Assembly: GCF_932294415.1 (NCBI RefSeq)
Contig: NC_065539.1
Location: 32,304,001-32,368,000, forward strand
Length of the DNA stretch: 64,000 nucleotides
Reading direction: 5' to 3'
Origin: Quercus robur
Taxonomy: Eukaryota > Streptophyta > Magnoliopsida > Fagales > Fagaceae
The notes under the pieces are model-generated. The model was given only the letters and a program-made list of their open reading frames with translations, was not told the DNA's origin and made no database searches. Made by a program: the position numbers and the translations under genes. Below are positions 12,201-24,157 of the stretch, piece by piece; the first letter of the stretch is position 1, and each line of letters begins with the position of its first letter.

Positions 12201-12353
12201 CACTCTCAACATTAAATTTTTCTTATAAAATAAACCATCAAACATCTGACTATTTCTTTTATTTTATTTTTTTCCCTTCTTTGTTGTCAGTGCATTGATC
12301 CATGGCTCAGCAGAAGGACATCATGCCCAGTTTGCAAGTCTTCCATCACTTAG
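3262..12353 (+). CDS. RING-H2 finger E3 ubiquitin ligase, 9 coding exons, 828 aa
   Basis: Exons: 3262-3357, 4240-5249, 7500-8184, 8281-8367, 9456-9704, 11463-11560, 11813-11912, 12086-12184, 12291-12353. All introns have GT-AG ends and the joins stay in frame, giving 829 codons including the TAG stop. The protein has a serine-rich start, then a conserved-looking acidic motif [19 protein letters not shown] (residues 33-51), a long polar, probably disordered middle, an Arg/Ser-rich region, and a C-terminal C3H2C3 RING-H2 (about 783-823: C-x2-C-x14-C-x-H-x2-H-x2-C-x10-C-x2-C). RING-H2 proteins recruit E2 enzymes and ubiquitinate substrates; substrate and location are unknown. Candidate SUMO-interaction motifs occur near residues 42-45 and 510-513 (IVIL after acidic DDSD). 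The start is the first in-frame ATG of exon 1. The alternative is Met at 4243 (exon 2), which would remove 33 residues. Introns hold a TRIM element and SINE-like pieces. Confidence 0.87.
3935..4075 (-). mobile_element. tRNA-derived SINE-like fragment (RING gene intron 1)
   Basis: On the minus strand this reads a tRNA-like internal promoter: an A-box-like segment in the part that is ccatttgaacaagagctc on plus (about 4023-4040), then a B-box-like segment (about 3974-3986, gggttcacc on minus). The same layout recurs at 9300-9415, partly at 10770-10850, and at 34050-34150. Short and diverged; family name not known. Confidence 0.4.
5499..5986 (+). mobile_element. TRIM element: 123/122-bp LTRs with Met-tRNA primer-binding site
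   Basis: Two direct repeats, 5499-5621 and 5865-5986, both begin TGTTA(C/T)GATCCAAG and end TTTGTATCA. Three bases after the left copy lies tggtatcagagc (5624-5635), the primer-binding site matching the 3' end of plant initiator tRNA-Met. The whole unit is only 488 bp with a 243-bp non-coding interior, which defines a terminal-repeat retrotransposon in miniature. Flanks are atttt and atctt, a 4-of-5 match to a target duplication. It sits in intron 2 of the RING gene, in sense orientation. It needs the proteins of another element to move. Confidence 0.82.
6320..6530. repeat. MITE-like inverted repeat in RING gene intron 2
   Basis: A 12-bp core (cgggcttggctcg type) at about 6352-6364 is repeated inverted at 6441-6453. 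The surrounding sequence (ttcataaatagc... and ...ttcgtgaacaagcttg) continues the symmetry imperfectly. This resembles a small non-autonomous DNA element; ends and target duplication are not resolved. Confidence 0.35.
9300..9415 (-). mobile_element. tRNA-derived SINE-like element (RING gene intron 4)
   Basis: On the minus strand there is an A-box-like tagctcaaatgg (complement of 9379-9390) followed about 40 bases later by a B-box-like gatcaagac (complement of 9329-9337). This order and spacing match the RNA polymerase III promoter of tRNA-derived SINEs. Similar but more diverged copies occur at 3935-4075, 10770-10850 and 34050-34150. Confidence 0.5.
10380..11190. repeat. Diverged local duplication in RING gene intron 5, with a SINE-like piece
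   Basis: The segments at about 10380-10515 and 11090-11180 share a run of similar sequence (atgaaaaccyacatga..., then ttgggatc..., gacatgaaccacatt...). They are diverged copies of one unit about 0.7 kb apart. Between them, 10770-10850 holds a fragment like the SINE at 9300-9415. No coding potential is evident. Confidence 0.4.
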
Positions 12354-14012
12354 TTTGCACTGGGAGTTTAGTGCTGAATTACTCCACATCTGGAGCATTC
12401 TCATTCTGGGGTTAAGGTAATAATTGTTTCAATTATATTATTGTTCCCATTGGATGATGTTGTAATCAAAATTGTGCACAGTGGCAGACGGCTATCTTAC
12501 TTTTGTTCCATTAGATTTTTAAATTATAAACAATTTAAAGAAAGGCTCAAAATGATTAGAGCCGTGAAAAATTCTTTGGGATGGTGTTGTCAATGGTGAA
12601 TTGTCTCTTTTTGAATTGATCTATTGGCTCATCTTTAGCAAAGTTTGTATATTTGGCTTTGGAGGTTTCAGCATGATCCCCTGAAAAATTTAAGTTCTAA
12701 TGAAGTTAATGCAACTCGGATGGCATACTGAAGTCTAGGTCTAACTTCAGATCAATGTGAGCTGGAGGCCAATAAGACATGGGCTTAGGCGGCTGATCTT
12801 GGGACTGGGGTTCCCAACCACATGCAAATGGCGCAAGGAATCATTTCGCCATATGGGCGATTGAATGCAGCATGTATGTGTACTGGTCATTTACTGGCAT
12901 TGCAGTTGTATATGTGGCGTTGCAGTTGTACTGGTCATTTTCTGGGGGATGGTTGGTGACACTTGCAATTCTCTCTTAATATTGAAATTTAAGCCCGATC
13001 CTTTATTACAGCCTTTAAATTGATATCTATGCTTGAGCAATTTTCTTAAGGGAAAAACATAGATATAGTTCTTTTGATGTTGTCCATTAGGTTCTCCAAT
13101 TAAATTCAAACTCATAGTTGCATTGACCAATGAAGCACTAATAGTGTTATGTTTCTCAAGGACCATTGAATTCAACACAACAATGTGTTTGAATTTCATT
13201 AGAGAACCTTATGTGCTGCATTGTTATGCTATTTGTGTGTGTTAGTGTGTGCGTATACAAATATGTATACATATATATAGTTATATACATGCACGTAGGA
13301 TGAAAGACATGTAACTCCAAGGGGTTGACGTAGTGCTTCTTAAAGCCACAAGTTTGCTGTTAGGAAAATTTTCAGGTTTGGGTCGTTGTTTCTCTTATGT
13401 TTGCAGCTCGACCTACATAAGCCCACACACTCAGCCACATGATAGGCTATGGTGTATGGGCTTGACTTAAGCAGAAAAAAGAAACGAAATTTGAACATAG
13501 AATCAAGTTTTTATGCATGGGCAATTGGACAAAATATTTCTTCTAACTTATTGTCGCAAAAGAGATACTAGTTGGAAAAACTTGGATTGATGAATGTTCT
13601 TGAAGTATTAATTTTAGCTATTGGTATTCTTCAACTTCAAATGGGGTTCTAAAAAATGTAAAGACCTTTCAATTGAAAGACCTAAAAAAAAGCGAGTAAG
13701 CCAAAAATCATTCTCCAATATCCCCTCCATATAAATAAGTGGTCATTTATTAAATGTGGTAATTATCAATCTCATAGGTGTATCATATATAATGGTATCA
13801 ATCTCCATAATCCCCCTCTTCAATTAATTACTTGCTAATATCCCAGTATGGACTAAGAATGTACAAAATTTGTTGGCCATATTTGATAATTTTATTCTCA
13901 GATAAACGTAAAGGGTGTCTAGTCACACCCACGAACTCGTTTTCATGGTTTTATTTTCAATATGAAGATGATAAATTGAGAGAGAGAAACTCATAAATAT
14001 ATTTTGATCAAG
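12354..14012. other. Gene-free stretch downstream of the RING gene
   Basis: The first few hundred bases are the likely 3' untranslated region of the RING gene; its end is not placed. The rest is unremarkable AT-rich DNA. A minus-strand open frame at 12891-13199 shows no recognisable domain and no exon context. Confidence 0.5.
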
Positions 14013-14305
14013 GGTCTGTTTAGATATAGCTGAAAACTGAAAAACATTATAGCAAAATAATTTTTAAATGTGTGAATAGTACTGTGGAACCTATTTTTAA
14101 TAAAAAGTTACTGAAAAGTGAGGTTTGTGGGTCTTGTGAACAGTGCACGGGATCTACTGATGTGGTTGAAAATTGTTTGACTTGTCAAATATTGCGGCTA
14201 TTGTTCATAAACAGTAACTGTAACAGTAAAATTTGTCCCTAAAATGCGTGAAAAAAAAAAAAAAAAACCAGACGCAGACGCTTTCAGCCGAATCTGAACG
14301 TACAC
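14013..14305. mobile_element. MITE, same family as 38884-39207
   Basis: The ends are imperfect inverted repeats (ggtctgtttagatatagctg at the left, complement of the segment around 14283-14303 at the right). The interior shares several words with the element at 38884-39207: aaaataatttttaaat-tgtgaatagt, gaaaagtga-tttgtgggtc, aacagtgcac, gttcata-aacagtaac, and an A-run. Non-coding, about 290 bp. Confidence 0.6.
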
Positions 14306-14397
14306 CAAATGCAAAATGTGATTGCAGTAGGAACTTCGGCTTCAAAGATAGATTTGAGAAAGACTCTCATATCTAAACTCTGATCAAATGCCTACTC

Positions 14398-14556
<159 letters not shown>

Positions 14557-15309
14557 TGTTTTTATTTTATTTTTCATTTTTAACCTTTTTTTTATAGGAG
14601 GTACACAGTTTTTAGACCGCTAAGTTCTATGAGATCTAAGGGCAAAAAAACATTAGTACTCATGTCATGTCATCAACTTTTAGTGAATTAATGATTCAGG
14701 AGCATTGACTTCATCCCCTCTCTCTCTCTCAAAAAATAAATGGCTTCCCTTCTTAATTAAAATTTCCAGTCCATGCTCCCAGTGCCTCCCTTAAGAAGAT
14801 CTTTTCTTTTAAGCCAAAAATAGATTTAAGTTCTAACTCATGACCAAATAAACGTCATAATCAAACACCAATTACATCTAAAAGTTCCACAACACTGTTT
14901 CCTCGAAAGTACGCAACCAAATAAAGCGAAACAATTTTTTCAAGTCTTGCAAAATCAAAAAGTGCTTAATAAAAAGCTAAAACCAGACTCATCCATATAT
15001 TTGCAACTTGAAAAAACACCTAGTGTTTATGTTTATTTGCACATCCAATTTGGTGTAAAGTGCTTCTCGAGTGTACATGACATTTATGGTGTGGTAAAGA
15101 TTTGTATTACTCAATAAAATTATTGTTTGATCCAACATTGCCCTTTAGCTGTCAACTTCGATTACAAAGAAAGGGTAGTAGAGAAGGATGATTTGGACTT
15201 GTTATGGGTGCAATGGAGGAGAGGGGTCTAGGAAGTTCAGAATATTGGAGAGAGAAGAAGAAGACATAGAGGCTGGAAAGGGTTTTAACTTTAACTTTTA
15301 ATGCTCTCA

Positions 15310-15618
15310 TCCAAAAAATCACATTAACTTTTTTTCTTTTCTTTTTTTACAGTTTTTTAAAAGATGGGCGGTAGTTTAAAATTAAATTAAAATAAGTTCA
15401 AACCTTTTGAAAAACTCAAGTCCACTTATTACTTTACATATTATGAACCAGGTATGACCTATCCACATTAATTTTTTCCCACATTCTCCAAAATATAGGC
15501 TAGCATCATAAAATAAGACACATTTTGAAAGACTCTTTGTACAATCTTCCTGATAAGACTCTTATTATTAAGTGCCACATCAATTTGCTCTTTCCTCTTC
15601 CTATCGTGATATTGTACA
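15310..15618. repeat. Duplicated block, copy 1
   Basis: This 309-bp segment is repeated in direct orientation at 15744-16044 with clear similarity over its whole length; both start tccaaaaaatcacattaac and end cgtgatattgtaca. No coding sequence. The copies are about 434 bp apart start to start. Confidence 0.85.
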
Positions 15619-15677
15619 GGAGTGCATAAGCTCTTACCATGTGGTACTCTAATATTTCATTTAACATTTTTAACCCC

Positions 15678-15680
<3 letters not shown>

Positions 15681-15737
<57 letters not shown>
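15681..15737. repeat. (ATT)n microsatellite
   Basis: About 19 TTA units placed in the short spacer between the two duplicated blocks. It accounts for the poly-Asn open frame on the minus strand. Confidence 0.95.
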
Positions 15738-15738
<1 letters not shown>

Positions 15739-15743
15739 TGTTA

Positions 15744-16044
15744 TCCAAAAAATCACATTAACTTTTTTTTTTTTACTATTATTTAAAAGATGGGCTGTAG
15801 TTTAAAATTAAATTAAAATCAATCCAAACCTTTTGAAAAGCCCAAGCTCAATTATTATTTTACATATTATGACCCAGGCATGACCTTTTCACATTAATTT
15901 TTTCCCATATTCTCCAAAATATGGGCTAGTATCATAAAATAGGACACACATTTTGAAAGACTCTCTACAATCTTCCTGATAAGACTCTTACTATTAAGTG
16001 CCACATCAATTTGCTCTTTCCTCTTCCTATCGTGATATTGTACA
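15744..16044. repeat. Duplicated block, copy 2
   Basis: Second copy of the block at 15310-15618, 301 bp, diverged by scattered substitutions and short indels. Confidence 0.85.
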
Positions 16045-16984
16045 CTTTAATTAGCCAAAATAATTAAATAATTGTGAATTCATTTAGGCTACATACATAT
16101 ATTCATATTATTAATTATGTATATTCATAATAATTTTGGTTCTTTTTATTTTCTTCCTATTAGTGATATTTATAATATAACTGAACAAAAATGAGTGTTA
16201 TAGGGCCAAAAAGAATAGTTAGAAATTATTTTAAAATAAAAGTATAAGGTATCCTTGCATGACGTGGGACATTGACTAGTTAAAATCAATGGTTTAAAAT
16301 AGGTATTCTTTTAAAATTATGTCATTCTCAAAAACCTTACTTTTCTTCCACATTCGCCATTTCCAAACTTACCTTTCTTTGACACAACCAATTACCAAAC
16401 CCTTGTTTGTGTCCTCTTTTTTTGTGGCATAAATCCACAACCCACCCTTTAATATCTTATATCAGTTATCATCCCAATCCAAAAGAATTCATTCCTCCCT
16501 CTCGTTGATAATAGCAACGCTAATAGAGCCAGCACCAATGACCATGACTAGAGCACTTGAAAACTTAACTGTAGGTGGAGCAACATTTTTCTCTTTTGTT
16601 GTTGATTAACAAAAAATTTTCTAAGCAGACCCTTTAAATTTGCTTTGTTTATGTCCTAATATTTATAAATTTTGAATTTTTTAAACAAAATTTCAATAAA
16701 ACTATAGTCAAATAAAATTCATTGGTAAATTTTTTGGAGAAAGTATTCATAAGTCATATCCATACCTGAGAAGCCATGGCCCAAGGGAGGAATGGTGTTC
16801 TTGTACTAAGGGAATGAATATTACTTTTGCTTGTTGATTCCTGTTTTCTTGGATTATTTTACAATGCAATTTACAAAATATACTGGGCCTAATCACATGG
16901 TTATAATTTCTATTAAGTCATAATTATTTGATTATATTTTTTTTCCTAAAACTAAAATTTCAACATGTTTATTGATTTGGATGG
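16045..16984. other. Gene-free stretch
   Basis: AT-rich DNA with no gene, RNA or repeat that I can support. Confidence 0.6.
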
Positions 16985-19900
16985 TGTGGAGGAGTAGATT
17001 TGAGTCCACCTCGAAAGCGTTAGCCCGATGAAAAAAAGTTAAGGCATCCCTTCCACGGTGAGGCGTTCGCATGAAGGCTCGGGGGGATTTGAAGGGGTCC
17101 ATTGTAACACCCCGACCCAATTTTTATAATTAAACTATGTGTTTAAGTGGTTAAGTATTATTAGTATTTTAAGCCACTTACTTGCAAAAATTAATATAAA
17201 AGCATTTAATAAACATATTATTTTATAATGTCATTGAATAAGAAATTGTAAAGATTATAAATAATTGAAATGACTATTTGTATTATATATATAAACACAC
17301 ACACTAATTATGTACAAAACTATATTAAGTGGTTAAGTTATCAGATATATATATATATATATATATATAGATATATATATATAGTTGTGGTGTTTTAACT
17401 ATGTATGATGCATGAGATATTATGGTTGTAATTTCACTTACACATGCAACCAATGGAAATACAACACATCATGCCCAAGTACCATGCAATGAACAAACTC
17501 CACCTCATCTCTTCTTTGACTTTCTCAAAGAAAAGAGAAGACTTAAAAAGCTCTCACTCTCCCTCCCTCAAATCCACGGATCATATATCAAAAGAAAGAT
17601 AATTCTTCATCTTATCTCTTCTTTGACTTTTCAATGTAACTAGAATTTCCATGAAACTCCCATGCTCTCATTTTTCCACGGGTCCACACATAAATCTGAA
17701 ACTCTCACCTCATTTTGCTCTCTTTTTCTCTTAAGGAAAGTGCTAGGAAGCTCCCTTGAGTCTTTCTCTTGAGTCCAAGGGTTCACACACCAAAAGAAAG
17801 AAAATTCTCTCAACTCTTCTCTCCCTTTCATTCCCACGGGTCCTAAACCAAAAGAAAGAAAATTCTCTCAAGCTCTCCACCTCTCATAATTTTGGGTCCA
17901 GCCACTAGGAAATGGGGAAATTATTCCATGCAAGAGTGATTCTATTTGTCCTTGGAATCAGAAATTTGGTAAGGGTCTAGCTACTCTCACCTTAGAATCC
18001 ATAATTTCTTCATGGAATCTTAAGAAGTTGGTTTTGTGGTTTGTAAAATTGGAAAGCTTGTAAGTCTATATATATATATATATATGCTGTTTTAAGAAGC
18101 TTTGAAGTTGTGTTGATGATTTGTTGAAGGTAGATTAGGGTTTTTATTAATTAATGATTTTGTATGATTAAGGAAGTAAGAAAAAGTTAGGATGAGTATT
18201 GTTGATGCTGCTGCTGGGATTTTTTTGGTTGTGCTTATTTTGCTCTAAATGGTTAAATGACTGTGTTTAAGTGTTTTATAAAATGTCTTATGAGTGTATA
18301 AAAAATCCCCATATGAGAATATCATCGTTTGATAATTGTTTGTGAATTTACGATAAAACGTTGCAAAGCTGTCACTGTGACAGATTCTGTGTTCATGCAT
18401 GATAAATTATGTATTAAATTTTATATAGTGAATTTGGATGCTAGGGATGATTCCTATGAAACCTAAGACACTTGTGGTTGTTATTGAATTGGTCTCACAG
18501 CATTTGGATTAATATAAAAATAATGGTTTAATTTATAAGTTGCATGAAATTCTGTCAGGACAGATTTGAGTATGCCGCCTTGTGTGATTTTTAGTAAATC
18601 ATGGGTATATTCTTTGACTCCGAAATTTTTATGGTTTATACTGGACATATAGAGGCGTAGTTATGTAAAATTTCATGACAATTGGATGTGTTTGGACAGC
18701 CCGTTTGTATTTTACAAATGGGGCATATGCTGCTGGGATAGCACAGTGAACAGTAAGGGACATGCCTAACTTTGAGGATTTAATCCTAAAGTTAAGATGA
18801 ATGTTTTGAGCTATAATTTAATAAGCTCATCTTTTGGTATGTTTGAAGCATATATAAATTTTATGGATTGGTTTCTCTATGGTTTGGCTGCAAATGTGTT
18901 TGATGATTGTATCATATGTTTTGGAGAACTTTATGTTATGGGAATTAGGATTTCCTTGATTCTAAGAGATAGGCTTTGAGATGAATGTGTACGTCTATGA
19001 CAAGGAATTATGGATAGTAATAAGCTTTGAATTATGGTTTAGGTGTTACCAGTATCCAAGTCTAAGCTCCTTCGACTTTAGGCTCTCGGTTCCTCTGCTT
19101 TCAGGTAAGGGATAAGTTATATGAGCATTTGGTAAGTCATGAGGTTATTTTAAAGTATATTATGCATTAAAATGTTTTTGAATAGAGATATGGCATATAA
19201 TCATTATTCTGACAAAGATATGTTCGTGAGCTTTCGAAACTCTATGTATATGATTTAAGCATATTGATGCTATTACTGATTCCACGAACATGATGTTTAA
19301 AGAAAAGAATGGAAATGCTATTATTATGAAATGTTATGCAAAATAAGAAATTGCAGTATGATGTAAAGTATAAAATGTTTTCGGGTTATGTCCTCTGGTG
19401 ATCTGAACTCTGCTAGTAGGGGTTAATTACTAGCTTTCCATGGAAAATGTTATATGATTTGGCCATTAAGTGGGACTGGCTCTGCTGTACCCGCCCCTTG
19501 TTGGTTACGGCCAACTTGTGGGGGAAGCCAACCTACCCCCATGGTTGGAAGATATGTATTATGATGATGTGATCCCGGGAATACCTGGCATTGTGGGGAA
19601 TGCTGGATGCCTAGCACCGTGGTGCTAGAAGCCTCCCAAATAAGTACAGACTTATCAGATACGGGCTAACCAATAAGTTATTTATGAACAGCTATGTTAT
19701 GTTATTAATCATGAGAGAATTATTTTGTTAAAATGCATTGTGAAAAGTAAAAGCTCTCATGGCAAGAAGAAGTTTCTAATGAAAAGAAAAGCTGTTCATT
19801 AAAGATAAGAGTTTCTAAAGTTCTGTTGTGCTATAAAGATAAAGTTTCTGATGAAAGTGCAAGTTTATGTTTAAAAGTTATCAGATATCTGTTTTTATGA

Positions 19901-21378
19901 AACGTTAAGTTTTATGATCATGAAAGTTATAATATCTTATGAGAAGAAGTTTATAAAGAAAAGTTTTCTTATTAGCCGAGACGTTTCTATTTTAATACAA
20001 AGTTGCCGATTATCTGATTTAAGTTAAAATAATTATTTTGTAATGAGAATATATGTATGGCGACTTTGTAGGAAGTGAAAGAAGTTTAATCCGAAAGGTT
20101 TTAGTAATATTAAACCGATAAGAAAAAGGAGAACAATTATTTTCTATGATGAGCGTATAAGCTATTATTATGAATAGTATAAAATACTATGCATGAAAAG
20201 ATGTTCTCCTGTTCGAATATTCATAGAATGAAATGATTTGGTTACATGCATCCTTATTGAATTCTCATATTTCTTACCTTTACTGAGCTGTGTAGCTCAC
20301 CCCTTCCACTCTTTCAGTTAACAGGTTTTATTTTGGAGCAGAGGGAGTCTTAGTCGAGTTTGGAAGGAGCTGGTTTTAGTTTTATATGTATAGATCCTAA
20401 ACTAGCATTCTGACGTTTAGCGTTATAGTTATTGTGTATTCTAGGATCTAATGAAAGTGTATACCTTAAAGTATTAAGAGATGTATTATGTGAAATTCTG
20501 AATTTGAACAATTGGTGAATTAGGTTATTCTTTGGAGTACATTGTAGATGCTCTGAATGTCAAGTGAAAGGTTATATCATTTAAGTAAAGAAACAAAAAT
20601 GAAAAGAATGAGGAAAGCTTTTGGAAAAGTTTTGTAAAAGTTAAGTTGGTTCTTGTTAATATCAGGTTTAGGCTTGATATTAGCATGCCGGTCATGGTCA
20701 CAAATCCGGGTACCGGGTTTGGGGCGTGACATCCATGGTCCAGAGGAAGCAAACCAAGGTGTCCTGCGGAGCTCGTGTTCTTGATGAGGCACAATATTAC
20801 CAGGGAATATCCCTCCTTTTTACCAAAAAGGCTTCGTCTCGTCGGATTACCATGGGGATACATCAAGAAAAAAGCAGAACCTAACGCAATAGTCACCTCC
20901 GCATTTAAGACTCCTCTCACCTAATGTCAGTCGCATTAATTGTTGATTGACTAGCCTAAATAGAAAGGACAACCCTAAAGTCTGCCTTTATGATCACAAA
21001 ATGACAGAAATGTGTGCTGATGGGACAAGCATTACCCCAAAATTCCAACTGAAGAATAGGATAGTTGGAGGAGGGGAGAGGCTTTAAAAGGAAAAGGGGA
21101 TCAGTAGGAAGGGGATCCAGAAAAATTGAGAGAGCAACTAGGAGAGAGAAAGTGAGAAGAGCTTTTAGGAGTGTTCATCTTCTTTTATCTTTTTATTACC
21201 CTCAAGAACACTATTTCTGTCTGTAATCAGTATTGATTTAGCTCTCTTGGCCTTTGATCATCTATTTGATTCTCCCATTGTGGATTTTCGTCTCATACTT
21301 TTCATAAATTAGTTGAATACATCAAGAACATCAAAAGTGCGTTCAAGTTCTTGTAGTTTTGTGTTTTTGACCCCCACA
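16985..21378 (+). mobile_element. Old LTR, split by the nested solo LTR at 17103-20731
   Basis: Removing the nested element joins 16985-17102 to 20737-21378, about 760 bp. It starts TGTGGAGGAG and ends GACCCCCACA, and its flanks gatgg (16980-16984) and aatgg (21379-21383) match at 4 of 5 bases. A TATA-like tttaaaag lies near 21084. This reads as a second, older solo LTR. The termini were chosen by eye, so the boundary call is weaker than for the nested one. Minus-strand frames across the right part (20525-20920) have no known domain. Confidence 0.45.
17103..20731 (+). mobile_element. Solo LTR, 3.6 kb, Ty3/gypsy chromovirus (Tekay-like)
   Basis: It begins TGTAACACCCCGACCC and ends GGGTTTGGGGCGTGACA, termini typical of plant Tekay-type Ty3/gypsy LTRs. 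The 5 bases on each side are tccat (17098-17102 and 20732-20736), a perfect target duplication. At 3629 bp it is long, which also fits that lineage. No primer-binding site or polyprotein adjoins it, so the internal region has been lost by LTR recombination. It contains an AT run at about 17347-17380 and open frames (17422-17643, 17640-17837) of no known family. It interrupts an older LTR. Confidence 0.85.
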
Positions 21379-21529
21379 AATGGATTCAAAAAATGTAAAG
21401 CCAAATTCTTAGAAAGTAAATTAGTAGACCAAGCCAAACCAGATTACATCAATTTGGTTTAAATTTTCTGGGAGATAATTTAAGAGATCTCCATCACGTG
21501 GGCATGAAGCTTTTACTTTGCACCATCTC

Positions 21530-23961
21530 TAGCAACTATTGTTGAAGCCAACTCAAATTCAAACCCCTTTGGTCAACCTCCTTAAGATCCTCCTTGTTGA
21601 CATCACCGTCGTTAATGCAAGTGTGAGAGACCTTGATGAAAAGCGTCCCTCAAAAAAGAGATTTGGGTACCTTTTAGAGCACCTCTCTTTTTGGGTAAGT
21701 GGTATGGAGTCGCTACTTATTTTTCTTTATACAAAAAAATAAGAAAAAATACTAATTACAAAATACATGATTGAATAGTTCCATTCATTGATTGAATAAA
21801 ATTACATATTTGAAAGAAAATTAAAAAGTTACATAACTTTGGGTCCTAGTTACAATCTACCAAATATTTACATGGCTTGTTGTCCTAGTTACATTCTACT
21901 CAAAACAAATGAAGACAAGGCTAGATCTACTAAACCAAAAACCTAAATCCGGAGGCTAGGTTACGGAATGGGAAGGTGTTAGGCACCCATTCTGCCCAAA
22001 CAAAGTCCGGTCTTCTAGACTCTTGTGATCAATGTACTTTCTTATGCATGTCATGAATGATATGTTGAACATGTGAATGAAAAATTAAATCATACAAATT
22101 TATTTATGAATGAAGTCTTTTCTTTTGTTTTAAAAAAAATTCAGATCTATTTTGATTGGTAAAAAAATTTGATTTTGATTTGTCAAAATACCAGATCTAT
22201 TTTGTAGTATTTAGAAAAAAGTGGTTTTTGGAGATAAAAATTCAAATATATTTTGTGATGACAAAAAAAATGGTTTTTAATGACAAATAAATCAAATATG
22301 TTTTTATATGTTTAAAAAAAATGAAAAAGATTTTTTTAAGAAGAGAGTTTCACTCATAGTCCAAATTTATGCAATCATGAATTAAAATAAACACAAACAC
22401 AATAATACACACTCTTTCTTTATTTCAACAATTTGCATGTATTAAGAAAAAGAGATTTGCATCTTAAGAAAGATGCAAATCGGTTTTGATTTGAGAAAAA
22501 TTTAGATTTGCGCCTCATAAAGATGCAGATCTCTTTTTGTTTGAGAAAACTCAGATCTACATTTAAGGAAGATGTAGATTTGTTTTTATATTGAGCAAAA
22601 CTCAGATCTACATCTTATAAAGATGTAGATCTGTTTTTTTTATATTGAGAAAAACTTAGATCTACATCTTATAAAGATGCAGATCTGTTTTTTATATTGA
22701 GAAAAATTCAGATCTACATCTTATAAAGATGCAGATCTGTTTTGTTTTAAGAAAAATAATTATTCACATGCAGATTTATTGACATTCAAGAAAAAGATTA
22801 TAACAATCACATAAAAACAATCATGCTTTAACGAAACAACAATTTACAATTCATGTCATGGATATTTGAAAAAGAAAGAGATATAACATGCATCATCACA
22901 TCACAAGAAAAAGGGTGAAGGAAACAACCTCTTGCATGAGCACTCTTTATTCTTGAGAGGATGTTTTAGGGTTCAAAGAAATTTATGCAATTCTCTTTGA
23001 AACCTAAAAACCCCAATTTAAGCAGCAACACTCAGAGAGGGGATCAGAAAATATGGGTGGTTTGAGAGTAAAAAATGTATGCCTCTCAGTGTAAAAAAAA
23101 AAAATGCTGAATTATGAGGTTCAGTCTCTATTTATAGAGGCCAGAAGACTCTAAAAAATAGGTATAGAGGATTAGGGTTTTAATCCGGACGTGTCCTTTT
23201 CCGAAAAGATCGAAAAGGGTATGCATAATCGTCACCCGAAGGCCGTTGGGCCAAAGCCCACATTAGGGAAATTCGGCCCTTTTAGAGCACCGTTCGGCAC
23301 TCCAAAAGTGCTGACTTGTCCCTATTGCTTCGAATGCACTTTCATGTTCGGGTGTCGTTTAGACTCTTCTTCTAGGGTTTTTTGGCCGGTCCTTGTACCT
23401 AAACGCATTTTCATCCTTCGCCTACGATTTTTCATCTCTTTTTTGGATAATTCAAGATATTTAAGGACAATTATCTTGTAAATAAATACCCTAAAATAAA
23501 TCTTGATAAAGTTTAGATTATCCACAGTTTTATTGTTATCCAATCATCCATTTTATTCCCATGCATGCATCCCTATTTTAAACACTAATTATCAACCAAT
23601 CGCAAAATTATTTAATTAATTTTAATTGTTTAACCAATCAGAATTAATTTAAATTGATCATGTGTGGTCGATTCTACCTATACACAATGCATGTTGATAG
23701 TGCAAACTTGATCATGCAATATCTTTCGATCCGATAGTCCGATTTGATAACCGGAAACACCACTGCAACCGTTAGAATCTCAAAATCATTTTTATGATAT
23801 GCAATAAATGAATTAATGCATGTAATGCAAAGAAAAAATGATGCATGTAATGCAAGAACAAATTGATGCATGTAATGCAAGTATGATTTTTGGGGTACAT
23901 GGATTGGTCATTCAAGTCATTTTCCTTGATTAAATTATAGGTGCAAAATTGAGTGCCTACA
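21530..23961 (+). mobile_element. LTR or leader fragment of a Tat/Ogre-like Ty3/gypsy element
   Basis: Several words are familiar from Tat/Ogre LTRs: a tatggagtcgctacttat segment near 21704, a gggaaggtgttaggcaccc segment near 21970, and the terminus aattgagtgcctaca ending at 23961. No coding domain is present. The left end is not resolved and no target duplication was found. Family assignment rests on remembered motifs rather than alignment. Confidence 0.45.
22444..22745. repeat. Tandem repeats (~55-62 bp) each carrying a hairpin
   Basis: About five units, each with the arrangement agatctacatctt-ataaagatgcagatct followed by a T-rich spacer ending gagaaaa. The arms of each unit are complementary (agatctRcatctt against aagatgYagatct), so each can form a small stem-loop. 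The first units are the most diverged. They lie within the Tat/Ogre-like fragment. Confidence 0.8.
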
Positions 23962-24157
23962 GCGAGCTGAGGAATAGGTTCTTGTAGGTGGGGGGGGATT
24001 ATATTAATAGGGTCAAGAATTACTTGTGGTGGGATCTAGAAGAAGTTGAAAATGGTGAGTGTTAAAGCATTGGAAATTATTATTATTATTATTTTTTTGA
24101 TAAGCTGCGATAGATGTTATTGTTGATGTGGCAACAAAATTTTACTCACGATAGATC

